Source: Gracilaria domingensis (lineage: Eukaryota; Rhodophyta; Florideophyceae; Gracilariales; Gracilariaceae). From it: DNA of 64,000 nucleotides. Position numbers and translations under genes: made by a program. Under the pieces are notes generated by a model. The model saw only the letters and a list, made by a program, of their open reading frames with translations. It was not told where the DNA came from and did no database searches. Shown here one piece after another: positions 53,021-64,000 of this stretch. The stretch lies in NCBI GenBank assembly GCA_022539475.1, contig VCMS01000234.1, positions 23,523-87,522 of the forward strand, given 5' to 3'. How positions within the stretch are numbered: position 1 is the first letter of the stretch; the number at the start of each line of letters is the position of its first letter.

Positions 53021-54874
53021 ATGAGCGGTACCAACTCCTTGGTTTCTATACCTCGCAAGCGCGATACACACTCAAGCGAACAGAGTATTCAAGTATCCGA
53101 ACTCGATCACAGTACATCATCTGTCATTCCGATGAACCCGAATCAGTTTCCTCATCACCCGACCGGTGAGGCGAGCGCGTCGAACTACCCTCAGCCGGGT
53201 TCTGCGACGGCTCCACTGCCTCAGTCTCAACCGATGGTCCCGGTGAACGTTCCGTTATGGAATTCAGCGCAAGCGATGCCGCTGATGGCGAACCAAGCTG
53301 GTTGGATATCGAGGGAATCTCTCGCAGTACGCGATCCACTCCGTGATGGGTTTGCGTTCAGCCGTGCACCGTGGTTTCATCCGGTAGCTGTTAACGATGA
53401 CACTCTCTTGGAGTCGTATGCCGAAAACGGCCTCCTACCGGGCGGTCTGCCGTTAGCGGTAGTGCAATCCCCAGAATGGAAAGTTCGTATAGCGATCGAC
53501 CCGATGCTCCTCCGGTACGATACCCGCGAGGGTGAGAACCTGAACACCGCGCGCGCGGAACACGCGAAGTTGGCGTACAAGAGACTCAGTCGAGTGCACC
53601 TCGAGCACCTGGTTCCACCGTCATATGGGTTCGATACTCCGTTCTACCGTACTTTCGGTGAAGTCCGATATGGAGACAACTTGGCGACGTTCGACCATGC
53701 GCGGTACGCTGGCGATGGCCCGACCACATCGAGGTTGATGTTGTGCTGGAATCGGCCGATACTCCGAGCGGAGTTCCGTTATCTTCGCAAGAACGCTTCC
53801 CAGGGTGGGTTCGTCAACCGCATTCGGTTTGAGCGGAAAGCTCGTTCCCGTCATGGGTATCTGATTCCGTACCCGAATATCGAGACCGAGAGGTACAGAC
53901 CGCAGGCCTTTGTTGGACGGTTCCCCCCTCTACCAGATTGGTGGCGTGATGTGGAGGTACCCAAAGGGTGTTTTGCAGAACTGCCTCCGTGCTTGAGTTA
54001 CATCGGCTCCCGATTGATCCACGATCCGCGTTCAGGATGGTGGGGTCTGGTAGCCGGCGAGTGGGCGGCACGCGTAGCAGCGTTTCTCCTCTGGGAGGCT
54101 TACGACAACTACCGTGTTTGGTATATTCCGCCGATGCTTCGCAGCATTATCCGCTCGCTGGATTTGCACACTCCCTTGGGGTCCGAAGAGAACGTGGATG
54201 AGATCCATTACATCTTGGATGTTATCGATGGAATCGATTGGGAAACGGTGCCCCGTTCGCAGCGTGGGAAAGGTCCTCGTCATCACTACGACCGCTCACC
54301 CGGTAGGAGACATCCCACCGCAGGAGATTTCGTGTATTACGACCCATGGGAGGGTACGATGACGACTAGCGCGTATGCCGAGTGGGCAGCGAACCAGCCA
54401 CGGTCGATTCCAGACAGTCACCCCGTTGGGTTCATGTTCAGTGACAACTGGGTCGCCCCAGTAGATCTGGATGATCCGAACATGGATACCGGTGGAGAGG
54501 CGGCGGGAGCACTCGTCGAGATGGACCAGGAGTTGGTGAACGACCTACCGGCGGCGAATCAGGTGTTGCACGCCAGCGGCGGGGTACCCCAGGCTCCTGT
54601 GGGTTGGAATGTTCCGACTCAAGCGAGTGTTCCGGTGGTGGGTCCGGCCCCAGTAGCGGCTACCGTTCCTTCGGTCCTTCCGGCCCCGACAGCTCCGGTC
54701 GCTCCGGGAGATTCTCCGGCGAACATCGCGATGTTGCGCGCCAGTCTCCAGAACGCTGGAATTATCGTGCCCGATCATCTCACCACTATGGCAGGGATAC
54801 TGGCTTACGCCGTTCCGCACCCTTCGCAGGGTCCCTCCGGTAGCGGCGGTGCCGGTCCCTCATCGGGGGTGTAA
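53021..54874 (+). CDS. Antisense ORF inside E2, unknown protein
   Basis: An intact 617-codon ORF on the strand opposite to gag-pol, lying between the chromodomain and the 3' LTR. I do not recognise the family. Residues 1-95 are Ser/Pro/Gln-rich. Residues about 100-420 look globular and are rich in Trp, Tyr and Arg (for example PDWWRDVEV, then SGWWGLVAGEWAARVAAFLLWEAYDNYRVWY). Residues 420-500 are acidic, and the last 115 are Ala/Pro/Val/Gly-rich. The ATG at 53021 is the first in frame; the frame is open from 52985 without ATG. It starts about 80 bp inside the LTR, so the LTR read in the antisense direction could be its promoter. It has no stop or frameshift over 1.85 kb, whereas the sense genes of E2 are broken many times. 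Confidence 0.6.
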   Translation: MSGTNSLVSIPRKRDTHSSEQSIQVSELDHSTSSVIPMNPNQFPHHPTGEASASNYPQPGSATAPLPQSQPMVPVNVPLWNSAQAMPLMANQAGWISRESLAVRDPLRDGFAFSRAPWFHPVAVNDDTLLESYAENGLLPGGLPLAVVQSPEWKVRIAIDPMLLRYDTREGENLNTARAEHAKLAYKRLSRVHLEHLVPPSYGFDTPFYRTFGEVRYGDNLATFDHARYAGDGPTTSRLMLCWNRPILRAEFRYLRKNASQGGFVNRIRFERKARSRHGYLIPYPNIETERYRPQAFVGRFPPLPDWWRDVEVPKGCFAELPPCLSYIGSRLIHDPRSGWWGLVAGEWAARVAAFLLWEAYDNYRVWYIPPMLRSIIRSLDLHTPLGSEENVDEIHYILDVIDGIDWETVPRSQRGKGPRHHYDRSPGRRHPTAGDFVYYDPWEGTMTTSAYAEWAANQPRSIPDSHPVGFMFSDNWVAPVDLDDPNMDTGGEAAGALVEMDQELVNDLPAANQVLHASGGVPQAPVGWNVPTQASVPVVGPAPVAATVPSVLPAPTAPVAPGDSPANIAMLRASLQNAGIIVPDHLTTMAGILAYAVPHPSQGPSGSGGAGPSSGV

Positions 54875-55243
54875 GATGACCAGCAGGGCTGGAGGACTTG
54901 GTCCTTAGTATAAGATAGAAACAGTAAAACCATCTAGTGGTAACTTTCCCTTCACCCTTTTGCCTGTTCTCCACGAACTTGATCGATCTTCGATTACTTC
55001 TTCACTCACACTGTGTTCAAGTGTACTTCACTTCTTTGGTGCTTCTTCTACTCTAACCGTTTTAAATCGGTACAACCGGCATTTCGGTATGCTCTTCTTT
55101 CTTTCTTCTCACTTCCTCTAGTTAAGTCTTCACCGCTTCATTGGTCTTCTTCCTTCCTTCATCCCCACACAGAAGGGGTCAACTCTCCATTCTGAGTCTT
55201 CCGCATCGCGGTATAGTTGAAAGCTCCTCACCGGGAACGGTTC
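54875..55243. other. E2 region between antisense ORF and chromodomain
   Basis: The two genes on opposite strands converge here. No further feature seen. It should hold both 3' ends. Confidence 0.4.
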
Positions 55244-57256
55244 TTATCCCACCTGGGCTTGGTCCAGGTTGGACGGCAAGGCTGACCGAGTGCGACGGTG
55301 GTATGAAACGATCTTCGACCTAGGTAGGTGCTCGACCGGCTCCATGGTGTCCTCCTCGGCGGAGTAGCCATACCATCGCACTTGGTACAGTACCGTCCCA
55401 TCGGGGTCTACAACATGACGTACGATACGTTCGATCACGTATTCCTGCGGGTACACCTCGGTGTTTGACTGCTCTCCTTCACCCATTGTGGTTCCGTACC
55501 TTCGAGGGTGGCGAGGTGGTGGCCGGCTAACCTCTAGAGGGGTTCCTCTTGGACTTAACCAGTCACGACTCACTAGGAGTTCCTCGCTGCACGACAACTA
55601 CAACTTACGCCAGGAGCGTCCAATCTTCAACCTGAAAGGTTCTTCTTGAAATACTCTCCTTCTTGAGTCTGACGAGCTTCGGCTCGTTTTGGTTGAGCTT
55701 CCGACCGTCCAACGGTAGCTTCGGGATTCTGAGCTCCCTCTTGCTATCCAGAAGGATCGTCCGTGCGACGGAGAACGGGCAGGGTTTCGCTCGTGCGCCA
55801 TGGAGGCGGATTGACCAATCACGGTGCATATCGCGGCCTTCTGGTTGGCCAGGCGGTGGCACGTGTGAGCCACGCGTTACCCTAACAGGTGTCCGTTCGC
55901 CTACGGTTGGCGACCGTACATCGCGCACCGTGCACGTGTGGTACTCGCGCACGCGACTTACTGTCAGCAGTTCCCCGCGTCGGCGGTGCTCTCCGTACGT
56001 CACCACGTCACACAACGTGTTACTCTCCACTTGGGTGTGTCATGAGTCTTCTGCCACGCGGCGTGGGTGCACCATCGACGGTTTCCAAACTCGTACTTCG
56101 TACTTCACCTTTCCAAGGTTGTTTTCCCAAATAATACGCGGGTAAGTACGACTTCTCGTTTCCTCAAACCACGGCGTGGTTAACACCGGTCGGTAACATT
56201 GAGCTGATCTACCGCTTGCGGCTCTGCGTTCTCCGGGAAGCCCGGGTCTACAGATACTGTCTTCTCCGCTCTGCGGGTGGTGACCTCACTCAGTTGTGGT
56301 GTTCCCGACGGGGTTACGTTATCCACAGCGGTGTGTACCCCTTGGGTGGGTCGTGTCGTTTCCAGCGCATTGCTCAACGAACTCGACGGAGTATCACCAC
56401 GAGGTACAGCGCCTCGGCGCACCACAACGCTATCGGTAGAGACCGCGAGATTGGTGGCGGTACCTTGCGACACAGTGTGACCGTGCGACGCCGGTGTAAC
56501 GGGTTCCGTACTTTCCTCCCCCTCCTTAGGCGGTGGCACGGGAGCCACGACGTCCGGTGGGGGGTCAACTCTAGTTGAGTTTTCCTCTTCGTCTCCCGCA
56601 ACGGGTTGTGCTACCCGCGTGGGTGATTCTGACTTCGGTAGATCCGATAAGCCGCGATCAGGGCGGAGAGTCGCAGGGCGCGAAGATACGACCTGTTCGT
56701 CCCCTGTAGCTTCACCCAGTTGGGTGTTAACGTGAACGTAGGGTGGTGGTGCCAGCGCGACACGGTCTAACGATATCCGTTCGTGGAGATTATTGATATC
56801 CAATACGACGGTATCGTCCGTGACGGAAATAACCTTGTAGGGTCCTTCCGCGATAGGCGAGAGCTTGTGGCGGCGTTCCTTCTCCGGATTATAGTATTCT
56901 TTGCGGAGAAATACCATATCGTCTGGTTTGACCTTTGGTAATGGGGTCTTAACCTTCGCATCGAAGTTGCGCTTATAAGCGGCCTGCGCCTTATCCATCG
57001 CTGTGCGAGCGACCGGTACCATTTTGGTTAACCAATCCTTCCAAGCGTTCCTGTATAACCCAACAGACGGGTACGTAGAAAGCGTTTCTTGAGCCTCGAT
57101 TGCAACCGGTGGCGGTACTCTTGACAATACCAACTCAAAAGGTGCTAGCTTCGTTACCCGGTGGACTTGGGTGTTGTACGCATACGTAATAGCGTCCGTA
57201 TACAAATCCCAATCCTTAGGATGATCTGCCACATAAGATCTTAATGCATTCAGCAT
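55244..57256 (-). pseudogene. E2 integrase C-terminus, linker and chromodomain
   Basis: The frame 57256-56180 starts with the integrase tail (TMLNALRS-like to AYNTQVHRVTKLAPFELV, then a GPY/F-like SPIAEGPYKVISV) and runs into a 190-residue Pro/Thr/Val-rich linker. After frame breaks near 56180 and 55600, the frame 55597-55244 ends in a chromodomain: EYVIERIVRHVV...VLYQVRWYGY...EPVEHLP. The last residues, LDQAQVG, match E1's LDKAQVG, which shows that this is the true C-terminus. The chromodomain would target integration through chromatin. Confidence 0.88.
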
Positions 57257-58594
57257 GGTACGGTTAAATCGTTCTACCTGACCATTTGTTTGGGGTGGTA
57301 GGTGGTCGTAAATAGATTCTTGACACTCAAGATCCGACAGACGTCCTGGAAAAACTTCGACGTGAACTGTGAACCGTTATCTGATAATAGATGAACCGGT
57401 GGACCGTACACAAAGACCCAGTGGGTGACAAAAGCTTGTGCAACCACGGTGGCCGTAATCCGTTTCAGCGGGACTGTCCGTACCAACTTAGAGAACCGAT
57501 CGGTGATAACCAGAAGGTATCGATTACCTCTTGCGGTTCTGATCAATTCACCTAAGATATCGATAGCGATAAACTCCAAAGGAGACCGTGCTGGGAACAG
57601 CGTTAACTTCTTCGAGTACTTACGAAGTTTCACGTTATTCTTAGCGCACTCGGTGCAAGAGCGTCGTACTGCGTAGCAGTCCAATGCCATTGACGGCCAG
57701 TAAAAATCCCTACGCAGGGTCAAGTATAGTTTTCGACCTTCTGGGTGGGCTCCTACCTTCACATAGTGTGTCATGACCAACACACGGTTTTGCAGCGAGT
57801 ATGGGACCACAATTTGGGTATACGCTTCAACCAACCTAACCAGGTACCCCTGATCGTTAACCTGAAAAGGTATACGATCTCCTCCATTGAGACGAGCACG
57901 AATTCGCGTACAAAACTCATCCGTTTGCTGTTCTCGGATCATCTCCTCGGGAGTGATAGGTACAAAAGATCCAGTCAAGGGATCCAACTTCTCAGAAGTG
58001 AGCAGGATGTCGTCACAGATGTAATCCGACAAAGATTCGACCCAACCTGCTTGTTCTTCCACCATAAAGCATGGTATGTCCAGATCGTCAACTGGTGCCG
58101 CTTCTGCATCTGTTCCCAAGCGGGAGAGTGCATCTGCCTGCAGATTCAACGTTCCTTTTTTGTACGTAACTGTGAAATCGAACTCCGATAACCTCAAGCG
58201 CCAACGCATCAAGCGTCCTGATGGTTCCGAGATTTTCATGAGCCATCGGAGAGATGAGTGGTCCGTATGTACCGTAAAATGGTTGCCCATAAGATATGGC
58301 CTCAGTGTAGTTAGAGCCCATACAACGGCTAAGCACTCTTTCTCCGAAACTGAGTAGTTACGTTCGTGTACGTTCAAGGATCGCGACCAGTATCCAATTG
58401 GATGTCTCACGCCGTCTTCCGTGACCTGAAACAGGGCGCAACCAACCTGGTGTGCACTGGCGTCAGTGTCTACTTCGAATGGAAGTCCTAGCTTAGGCAA
58501 AGCCAAGATTGGCGGTGACGTTACTGCGTCAATTAATGCCGAAAAGGCAGACGCTTCCGCGTCGCCTAGGGGTTCCAGTTGAACTGGTTGACCT
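57257..58594 (-). pseudogene. E2 RNase H and integrase core
   Basis: The open frame 58506-57274 covers RNase H (VDTDASAHQVG, SEKECLAVVWAL, VHTDHSSLRW, LQADALSR) and integrase (HYVKVGAHPEG with CTECAKN for zinc, AIDILGEL with the first Asp, LSDNGSQF with the second Asp). The catalytic Glu follows in the next frame, just before 57256, in a GQVERFNRT segment. A single extra base in a CCCC-AAAC region separates them. All catalytic residues are therefore present but in two frames. Confidence 0.93.
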
Positions 58595-58597
58595 TTC

Positions 58598-59430
58598 TCA
58601 AAAGGTGGTTAAGGGGGTCGCAATATCTGCGAAGTTCGGGACAAAACGCCGATATACATTACAAAGACCCAGAAAACTGCGGAGTTCCGTTTGTGTCGTA
58701 GGGTGTTTCGCTTCCTTCAGCGACTTCACGCGAACTGCGTCAACTGAGAGCTGTCCAAGTCGAATGATATGCCCTAGGTATTTGACAGAATCTGTGAAGA
58801 ACTCGCACTTCTTGAGTTTCAGCGTAATGCCCGCGTCCCTGAGGACTCTCATGACGTCCCGGACGTGTGTTAAGTGGTCATCAAGGTTATCGGAGAACAA
58901 GATGATATCGTCAAGATACACCAAGCAGGTCTTCCACTTGAATCGAGCCAAGAGGATATCGATAGCACGTTGAAACGTAGCCGGTGCGTTGGTTAATCCG
59001 AACGGCATTCGCTTAAACCGGTACAAACCTTGGTGGCACACAAAAGCAGTTTTGTCCTTATCCTTTTCACGGATCGGAACTTGCCAGTATCCCCAATTGG
59101 CATCCAAGGCGGTGAACACTGTAGCACTCCCAAGCGAGTCAATGTATTCGTCCATCCTGGGTATGGGATAAACGTCTTTGACGGTGACCGAATTTAGACG
59201 ACGGTAATCAATACAGAATCGCCATGATCCGTCCGCTTTGGAACTAGCACCACGGGTGAGGCCCAAGCGGATTGAGCCGCCTCTATGACGCCAGCGCGTA
59301 ACATCTTCTCAACCTGAGATTGCTCTTCTTCCCTAGCTTTGGACCAGCCCGGTATGGGTGTTGGAAATGGGCTAGTACCTGGAAGTAGGTCAATACGGTG
59401 TTCCGTGATTCCAATTGTCCGAGGATCCAT
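58598..59430 (-). pseudogene. E2 reverse transcriptase
   Basis: Two overlapping frames. The first (59430-59194) has GITEHRIDL and the fingers. The second (59266-58598) has WRFCIDYRRLNSVTV, FTALDANWGYWQVP, KTAFVCHQGLYRFKRMPFGLTNAPATFQR, the intact catalytic VYLDDIILFS, and KYLGHIIRLG. A one-base shift near 59220-59260 separates them. It would copy element RNA into DNA in cytoplasmic particles. Confidence 0.95.
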
Positions 59431-60382
59431 CCCACATGGGTGTGAACTCCCTCAACATTTCTCTTAGCTTACCTCTATGAGATTCAGGTACATGATCAAA
59501 ATTCAACTGTTCCAGTTCCTTGACAGGGTCTGTATCTTCCGTTCCTGGTGGCAACGCTTTACCCTCGGTGGGTGCCAGCGATTCGGTAACTTCGCTCGCC
59601 GGGTAACCGATGCGGTAAAAGCGTTTCCGCTGATCCCTCCCCCTCCTTAGCATCGGTTATACCGAGAACATCCGCAACGGGTATCTTCGTCGGTACGATA
59701 GCAGCAGGGTGTGGGAGAGTGTACCAAGGATTTGGTTTTTAGCTAACCACTGTCGGGTTGTGCCAAAGTTGGCGACCAAAACTCTGAATGGTTTGTCGGG
59801 TTCCACCGAGATTACTCCGTTCGCCAAAGCGAGTTGCTTCTGATCATACAATGATGGCAATGGTTGTACCACACGTAGGCCAGACTGCTTAGTAGTTATG
59901 GTGACCCAAACTTGGGATTGCGCAGGGATTGCGATGGCATGAGCCACATGGAGCTTAGATGATACCGGGTCGACGGTTGGAACTTCCTGTGCAGCAGGGA
60001 GCGGGACGCGCTTGCGTGTAGCTCTCTTTAGCGGTTTCCTTACAATCGGTATTTCGGAACCATCATCCATGGTAACAACTCGAGCTCGAGGTCGAATCGC
60101 TTCAACAAAACGATGACAAAAGTCACAACCGAGTATCACCGGTGCGGCAATGCTTTTGCAAACCATGAAATCCACTTTAACCATACAGGTTCCTAATCGT
60201 ACCATGAGAGGTATGTACCCGAGAGTACGCAACGGGTTATTGTTGGCATCCGCGATGTCCAAACCTGGACCATGACGAATTTCATCCCGTAGCGCGGGTG
60301 GCACCAACTCAAGGTGAATCAGGTTCGGTGCAGCTCCTGTATCCAACACAGACAACTGTCGAACCATGAACTGGTTAGACAA
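59390..60382 (-). pseudogene. E2 protease and spacer
   Basis: The frame 60382-59657 holds the aspartic protease active site VLDTGAAPN, the VILGCDFCHRF landmark and a Pro/Lys-rich stretch. The spacer continues in another frame (59653-59390) up to the RT start. It matches E1 19516-20469 block by block. Confidence 0.88.
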
Positions 60383-60674
60383 GCCAAGATCGGCATAAAC
60401 TTGTAGTTTCTCTGGCCATCACAAGAACTCTTTCCGGAATACGGAGATACGGGACCGTATCCACGGACGACGTAGAACCGAAAGGTGTTCTGAGCTCACG
60501 TCAGTTGTAGCCGCTATCCTTGAAAGGATTCTAACAGCTGGGGAGCGAAGCTGTGACGCCTCGGGCGCCTTCAACTTCGGCTCGGAAGGCGCCTCTCCCG
60601 TAGGGGAAACTCCCGAAGTCAGTTTTTCTGAACGGGGCTCACCGAATTCGGTGCCTGAACTCCGTTCGGGGGGC

Positions 60675-62518
60675 CTAACTGAACCCCATGCGTGGGTACT
60701 TCGCCTTGAACCTGGTTCGAAGGGCCTGTGCCGGAACGGAGGGCTGAGCATAGACCGGAACCGGTAATCCCAGTTCAGCTCTGGCCTTATCATATTCCTT
60801 TCGTGGAACAGATTCCTTTTCCTCGGGCGTGAGGGCGTCGTAATACGCAATAATTTTCGGCCGGTGCGACGGCGGAAATACGCACTGCGTCGATACGTGA
60901 CCTGGAAGGTAGCACTGGTAACATATGACCGAGGCCGGTTTGTCGCGAGGGCGATTGTCCACTCGACGTTGTGGTGCTGTGTCCTTCCACCCTGGACGGT
61001 TCAGACGCGACGAATTGTTAGCGTAAGGCAGCGGGGCTGCAGGCACCCGGACACCTTGGGCATACAATGCGGGGTCTTCTTCCGTGCTCGGAATCGAGGT
61101 TGACGGCAGGTCCGTAGATCCGTAAGAATCGGGGTTACTTCCGATGAAGGGACGTTATCAGCATCACCGACAGCGGTTTCACGTCGCAAAACCGACATCG
61201 ATGGTGACGAACTCTCCGCGAGTAGCGCTTTCGAGCGGCGATGCCCCGGGTTGCGGGCTCGATACGTCTCTCCTTCCGCCTGGGCGTAATTAACCAACTC
61301 TAGGTACGTCATTCGGCGTTTTTCCTCGCGTCGGCGAGCGACCAACGACCGAATGGTGGGGTCCAAACCATCAACAAACATGGTACACCGCTCCTGTGCG
61401 GAATACACATTACCACATCGGGTGAAACGCTTTGTTCAACCGCGTTGAATAAACCGTTTCAGATTCTCCACTCTCTGTCTAGTGTCGCGAACAGCAAGAG
61501 TAGCGCTGTAAATCGCGTTGGAAGTCGCGTACGACCTGAGAAGGTAGTTCACGGCTTCCGGCCAACACGTGATCCTCCTCCCGAGGCTCTCGAGGTTCCT
61601 CGAACTGAGTTGTACTGATCTTCCGCAGTCCCTGTTAGGAGTACGGCAGGCCACATATGGCCTGTGCTTCACTCATACCGAGGTATATCGGCCTCCTGGA
61701 CGAACCTGGGAAGGAAATCCAAGATAAGGATAGGATCTTCCCCGAGAACTCCTTGTTCAAGGTAACATTCACCTTCGAAGTGTAGGCCTTCACCTTACGG
61801 TTCCTCGCGAGGAGCGATTCGAAAGTAACATTCTTCACTCCAACGAGAATAGCCGGTACGACAATCACTTGTGAGAGCGGGGTCCGTCGCTTTAACTCTT
61901 TGAGTCCAAGTGGCGCCGTCCTTTCACGCGTGATCTCATCACTGCCTGAGTAGACTGCGTCGCTTTCGACCGTGTCGAACGTGACCTATGACGGTTGTCA
62001 TCACTATCAGATGAATCTGACGAACTGTCTTCAGTCATGCCGCTCGATCAGAGCGCGATGAATCGAATCATAGTGAACTCGTTTTGGGTGTCGACGTTTC
62101 TGCTTCACCGAACGATGGTCTTCATCCGCAGATGGATTTCCTTGAGAACCTGTGCGTCCACAGCTTCATCCAGACGGATTGTATCCTCCAGCGTTTCCAA
62201 GCGCGAACGAATTCGACCGATATCGGTGCGCATTTCCTCGACAAATGCCCGGTACTCCGTGACGAAGACGTCTGGGGTACCCAGATTTTCCATAATGGAA
62301 TTCACGTCCCTTCTCAGAAGACGTAAGTCTCCTGAGACATCCCTCACCTGGGCATTATCAACCTGGCGTCCTCAACGAGGTAACATCCTGTAGGAGTTCC
62401 ACGTGAGCAGCGTGATTAGTATCCAAGCGGATTCCAACCTAGCCAACTCCGCTACGGTAGCCAGCGTAGGGTTAACCATGGCATTGTCTCAACGACCGGG
62501 CTGAGCAGAACCCACCAT
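60675..62518 (-). pseudogene. E2 gag
   Basis: Probably starts at the ATG 62518-62516 (MVGSAQPG). A coiled-coil-like segment (62347-62105) comes first, then the capsid domain in several frames (about 61868-61000, with MYSAQERCTMFVDGLD matching E1's SAAERCTMFFNGLD), and then the zinc knuckle CYQCYLPGHVSTQC (about 60950-60910). At least five frame breaks are seen. A further frame (60850-60419) bridges to protease. Confidence 0.85.
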
Positions 62519-62900
62519 TTTCCTGTAGGCTTCCGGAACTGAACGCGTTTCCGGGGGCGACGGGAACGACCTCAAGTAGGTAGCGCCTCATCTAGGCATA
62601 ACCGGCGACGTCAGTGCAACGGGTGGAACCGCAGCTGACGACCGCGCTGAACCAGCTCGAGAACCTCGAGGCGGTTGCGCATACTGAAAACCAGTAAGGC
62701 AATCTGATCAGATGATCCAGTTAAACTCGTACACGAGTCTCCAAAGAACAAGAAACTCAATAAACTTCTCGGTAAACCACCACGTCAGCGGTTCACGTTC
62801 AAAAAGTTGTCAACCTCCAAACTCTAAAGAGTCCCTGATCGTTGTCAGAAAACGTGATCCGTCAACAATCAAGTCAATTCCACGACAGTGACCTAAAAAC

Positions 62901-62920
62901 GGTTCTAAGTCGGGAGACCA
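62901..62920 (-). other. E2 primer binding site
   Basis: On the minus strand TGGTCTCCCGACTTAG follows the 5' LTR after a 3-base AAG spacer. One base differs from the E1 and E3 sites. Confidence 0.8.
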
Positions 62921-62923
62921 CTT

Positions 62924-63909
62924 TGTGGGGCAAACTCGGAAGAGTGAAACCCACTAGACTGTCAGCAAGGTCCGCTCTCGTGAGAGATGCAGACCAGTGA
63001 CAGAGCCCTCTGTACCACCGTAACTCGGTTGTAAGGCCGAAGTGGCAACTGGCTATACCTACAGAGGTGCTAGCCACGTGGTGAGGGAAACGATGAGAAA
63101 CTCCAGAGATGGGTGCTATCGCAACGATATGAAAACACGACCAAGCGACAGGTGTAGTCCCGAGAGGCGGAAAGCCAACAGAAAACAACAACAAACAACA
63201 CCCACACGCGACGGTAGGCCTCCTCGCACTGTGCCCGGAGCGGGGCGAGATCCTCCAACGTAATGCACGGGTTTCCGTAAACACGGCAAAACTCTATACA
63301 GAGTCGGATCACTTCGTAATCTAGTCCTATACCTCCTCGGTACGACCCTCAGGTCCGACATCAACGACAGATGTTCCTCAAAGGTACCGAGAGGGTAGGA
63401 CCACAACGTAAACCAGGACGTTGGCTATATTCGCGAGAGTGATAACCCACGTAGGCGGTTTGCGCCAGAGCCTCACTCGTGTAGAGTTCTATTCAAGAGA
63501 GCGCTACTCGACAAAGAGTTCACTTAGAAGTGCTCGGTGTGACTTTACAAAGGGTGCTCGCGACGACGAGGTCGAGCTCACCCTGAAAGTGGCTAAACTA
63601 AACTTTTACACGTGGTGCACCACCCGCAGGGTGTCCGTACACGTGGCTAGCCCCAGTGTCAGGCACCTCAGGTTGCAACTACCTATTAGTCCCTACATAT
63701 GCACACACACGGTGGTGTAGTACACGCGTTCCCACCTAGCGGTATTAGGCCAAGCAATGGAACCCTATTACAGTAACTGTGGAAACCATTCCAAAATAAC
63801 CGCCAAAATTGGTCCAACTCATAACTCTTCGAGTGCTCCTCGTATACGCCTCGGAGTATATGAGATGACGCATTCATCTGATAACCACGCAAAAAATGCG
63901 TGCTCTACA
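62924..63909 (-). repeat. E2 5' LTR
   Basis: 986 bp. It matches 51968-52941 along its whole length, with small indels such as CTAGGCC versus CTAGCC. Ends are TGTAGAGC and GCCCCACA on the minus strand. Confidence 0.93.
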
Positions 63910-64000
63910 CCAATCCCGTCCACATATCCTACACATACCTAGTACATATTAATTCTAAATTAATGCAAATAAACTAAAATTAGTCCTTGTCGTCCGTGCC
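63910..64000. other. Right flank of E2
   Basis: 91 bp of AT-rich host sequence, too short to interpret. Confidence 0.5.

Larger units (their letters stand above)
51968..63909 (-). mobile_element. E2, Ty3/Gypsy chromovirus with antisense ORF
   Basis: An 11.9-kb LTR retrotransposon on the minus strand. From its 5' end: LTR (63909-62924), primer binding site, gag, protease, RT, RNase H, integrase, linker with chromodomain, a 2.3-kb region holding an ORF on the opposite strand, polypurine tract, 3' LTR (52941-51968). The proteins are close relatives of E1's. The flanks are CCATC on one side and CCAATC on the other, a target duplication differing by one base. The coding part is in many short frames. 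Nearly all breaks are single-base shifts, and the catalytic motifs are intact, including YLDD. Either it is a recent insertion with sequencing errors, or it is just starting to decay. Confidence 0.95.

Overview
The window is nuclear DNA of a eukaryote. Genes are sparse and almost intronless, they sit in a large amount of mobile DNA, and the spacers are AT-rich. A florideophyte-type red alga is my best guess. It rests on chromodomain Ty3/Gypsy elements, two kinds of PIF/Harbinger-like transposase of a sort common in algae and oomycetes, intronless secreted proteins (beta-propeller, haloalkane dehalogenase-like, DUF2207-like), and one 58-nt intron with a strict TACTAAC branch site. Another alga or microbial eukaryote cannot be excluded.

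Layout. 1-5.5 kb: spacer with a 45-bp minisatellite, a short coding fragment and a hairpin. 5.5-8.7 kb and 28.3-31.3 kb: two copies of an unrecognised two-ORF repeat ('element X'), each split by a different solo LTR with a perfect 5-bp target duplication. 8.7-16.4 kb: GC-rich tandem repeats, a broken Harbinger-like transposase with a predicted intron, a second and largely intact transposase, and spacer. 16,388-26,510: a complete but inactivated Ty3/Gypsy chromovirus on the plus strand (E1). A dense array of tiny hairpins lies between its chromodomain and its polypurine tract. 27-28 kb: a broken gene of unknown function.

31.9-46.6 kb is the gene-bearing core. It holds a secreted haloalkane dehalogenase-like enzyme, a secreted beta-propeller protein, a truncated small secreted protein, a probable tRNA-dependent cyclodipeptide synthase (CDPS), a DNA/RNA non-specific endonuclease-like protein, a DUF2207-like membrane protein, and a zinc-finger protein with internal repeats. 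Several secreted or membrane genes lie close together, but nothing here shows that they form a pathway.

46.6-50.2 kb is AT-rich spacer. 50,156-51,512 is a truncated LTR element (E3). 51,968-63,909 is a second chromovirus (E2), on the minus strand. Its protein domains are all recognisable but are broken by single-base frameshifts, and it carries an intact 617-codon ORF on the opposite strand between pol and the 3' LTR. Differences between the two E2 LTRs are mostly one-base indels, and three host genes also carry one-base breaks. Some of the apparent pseudogenes may therefore be consensus errors.
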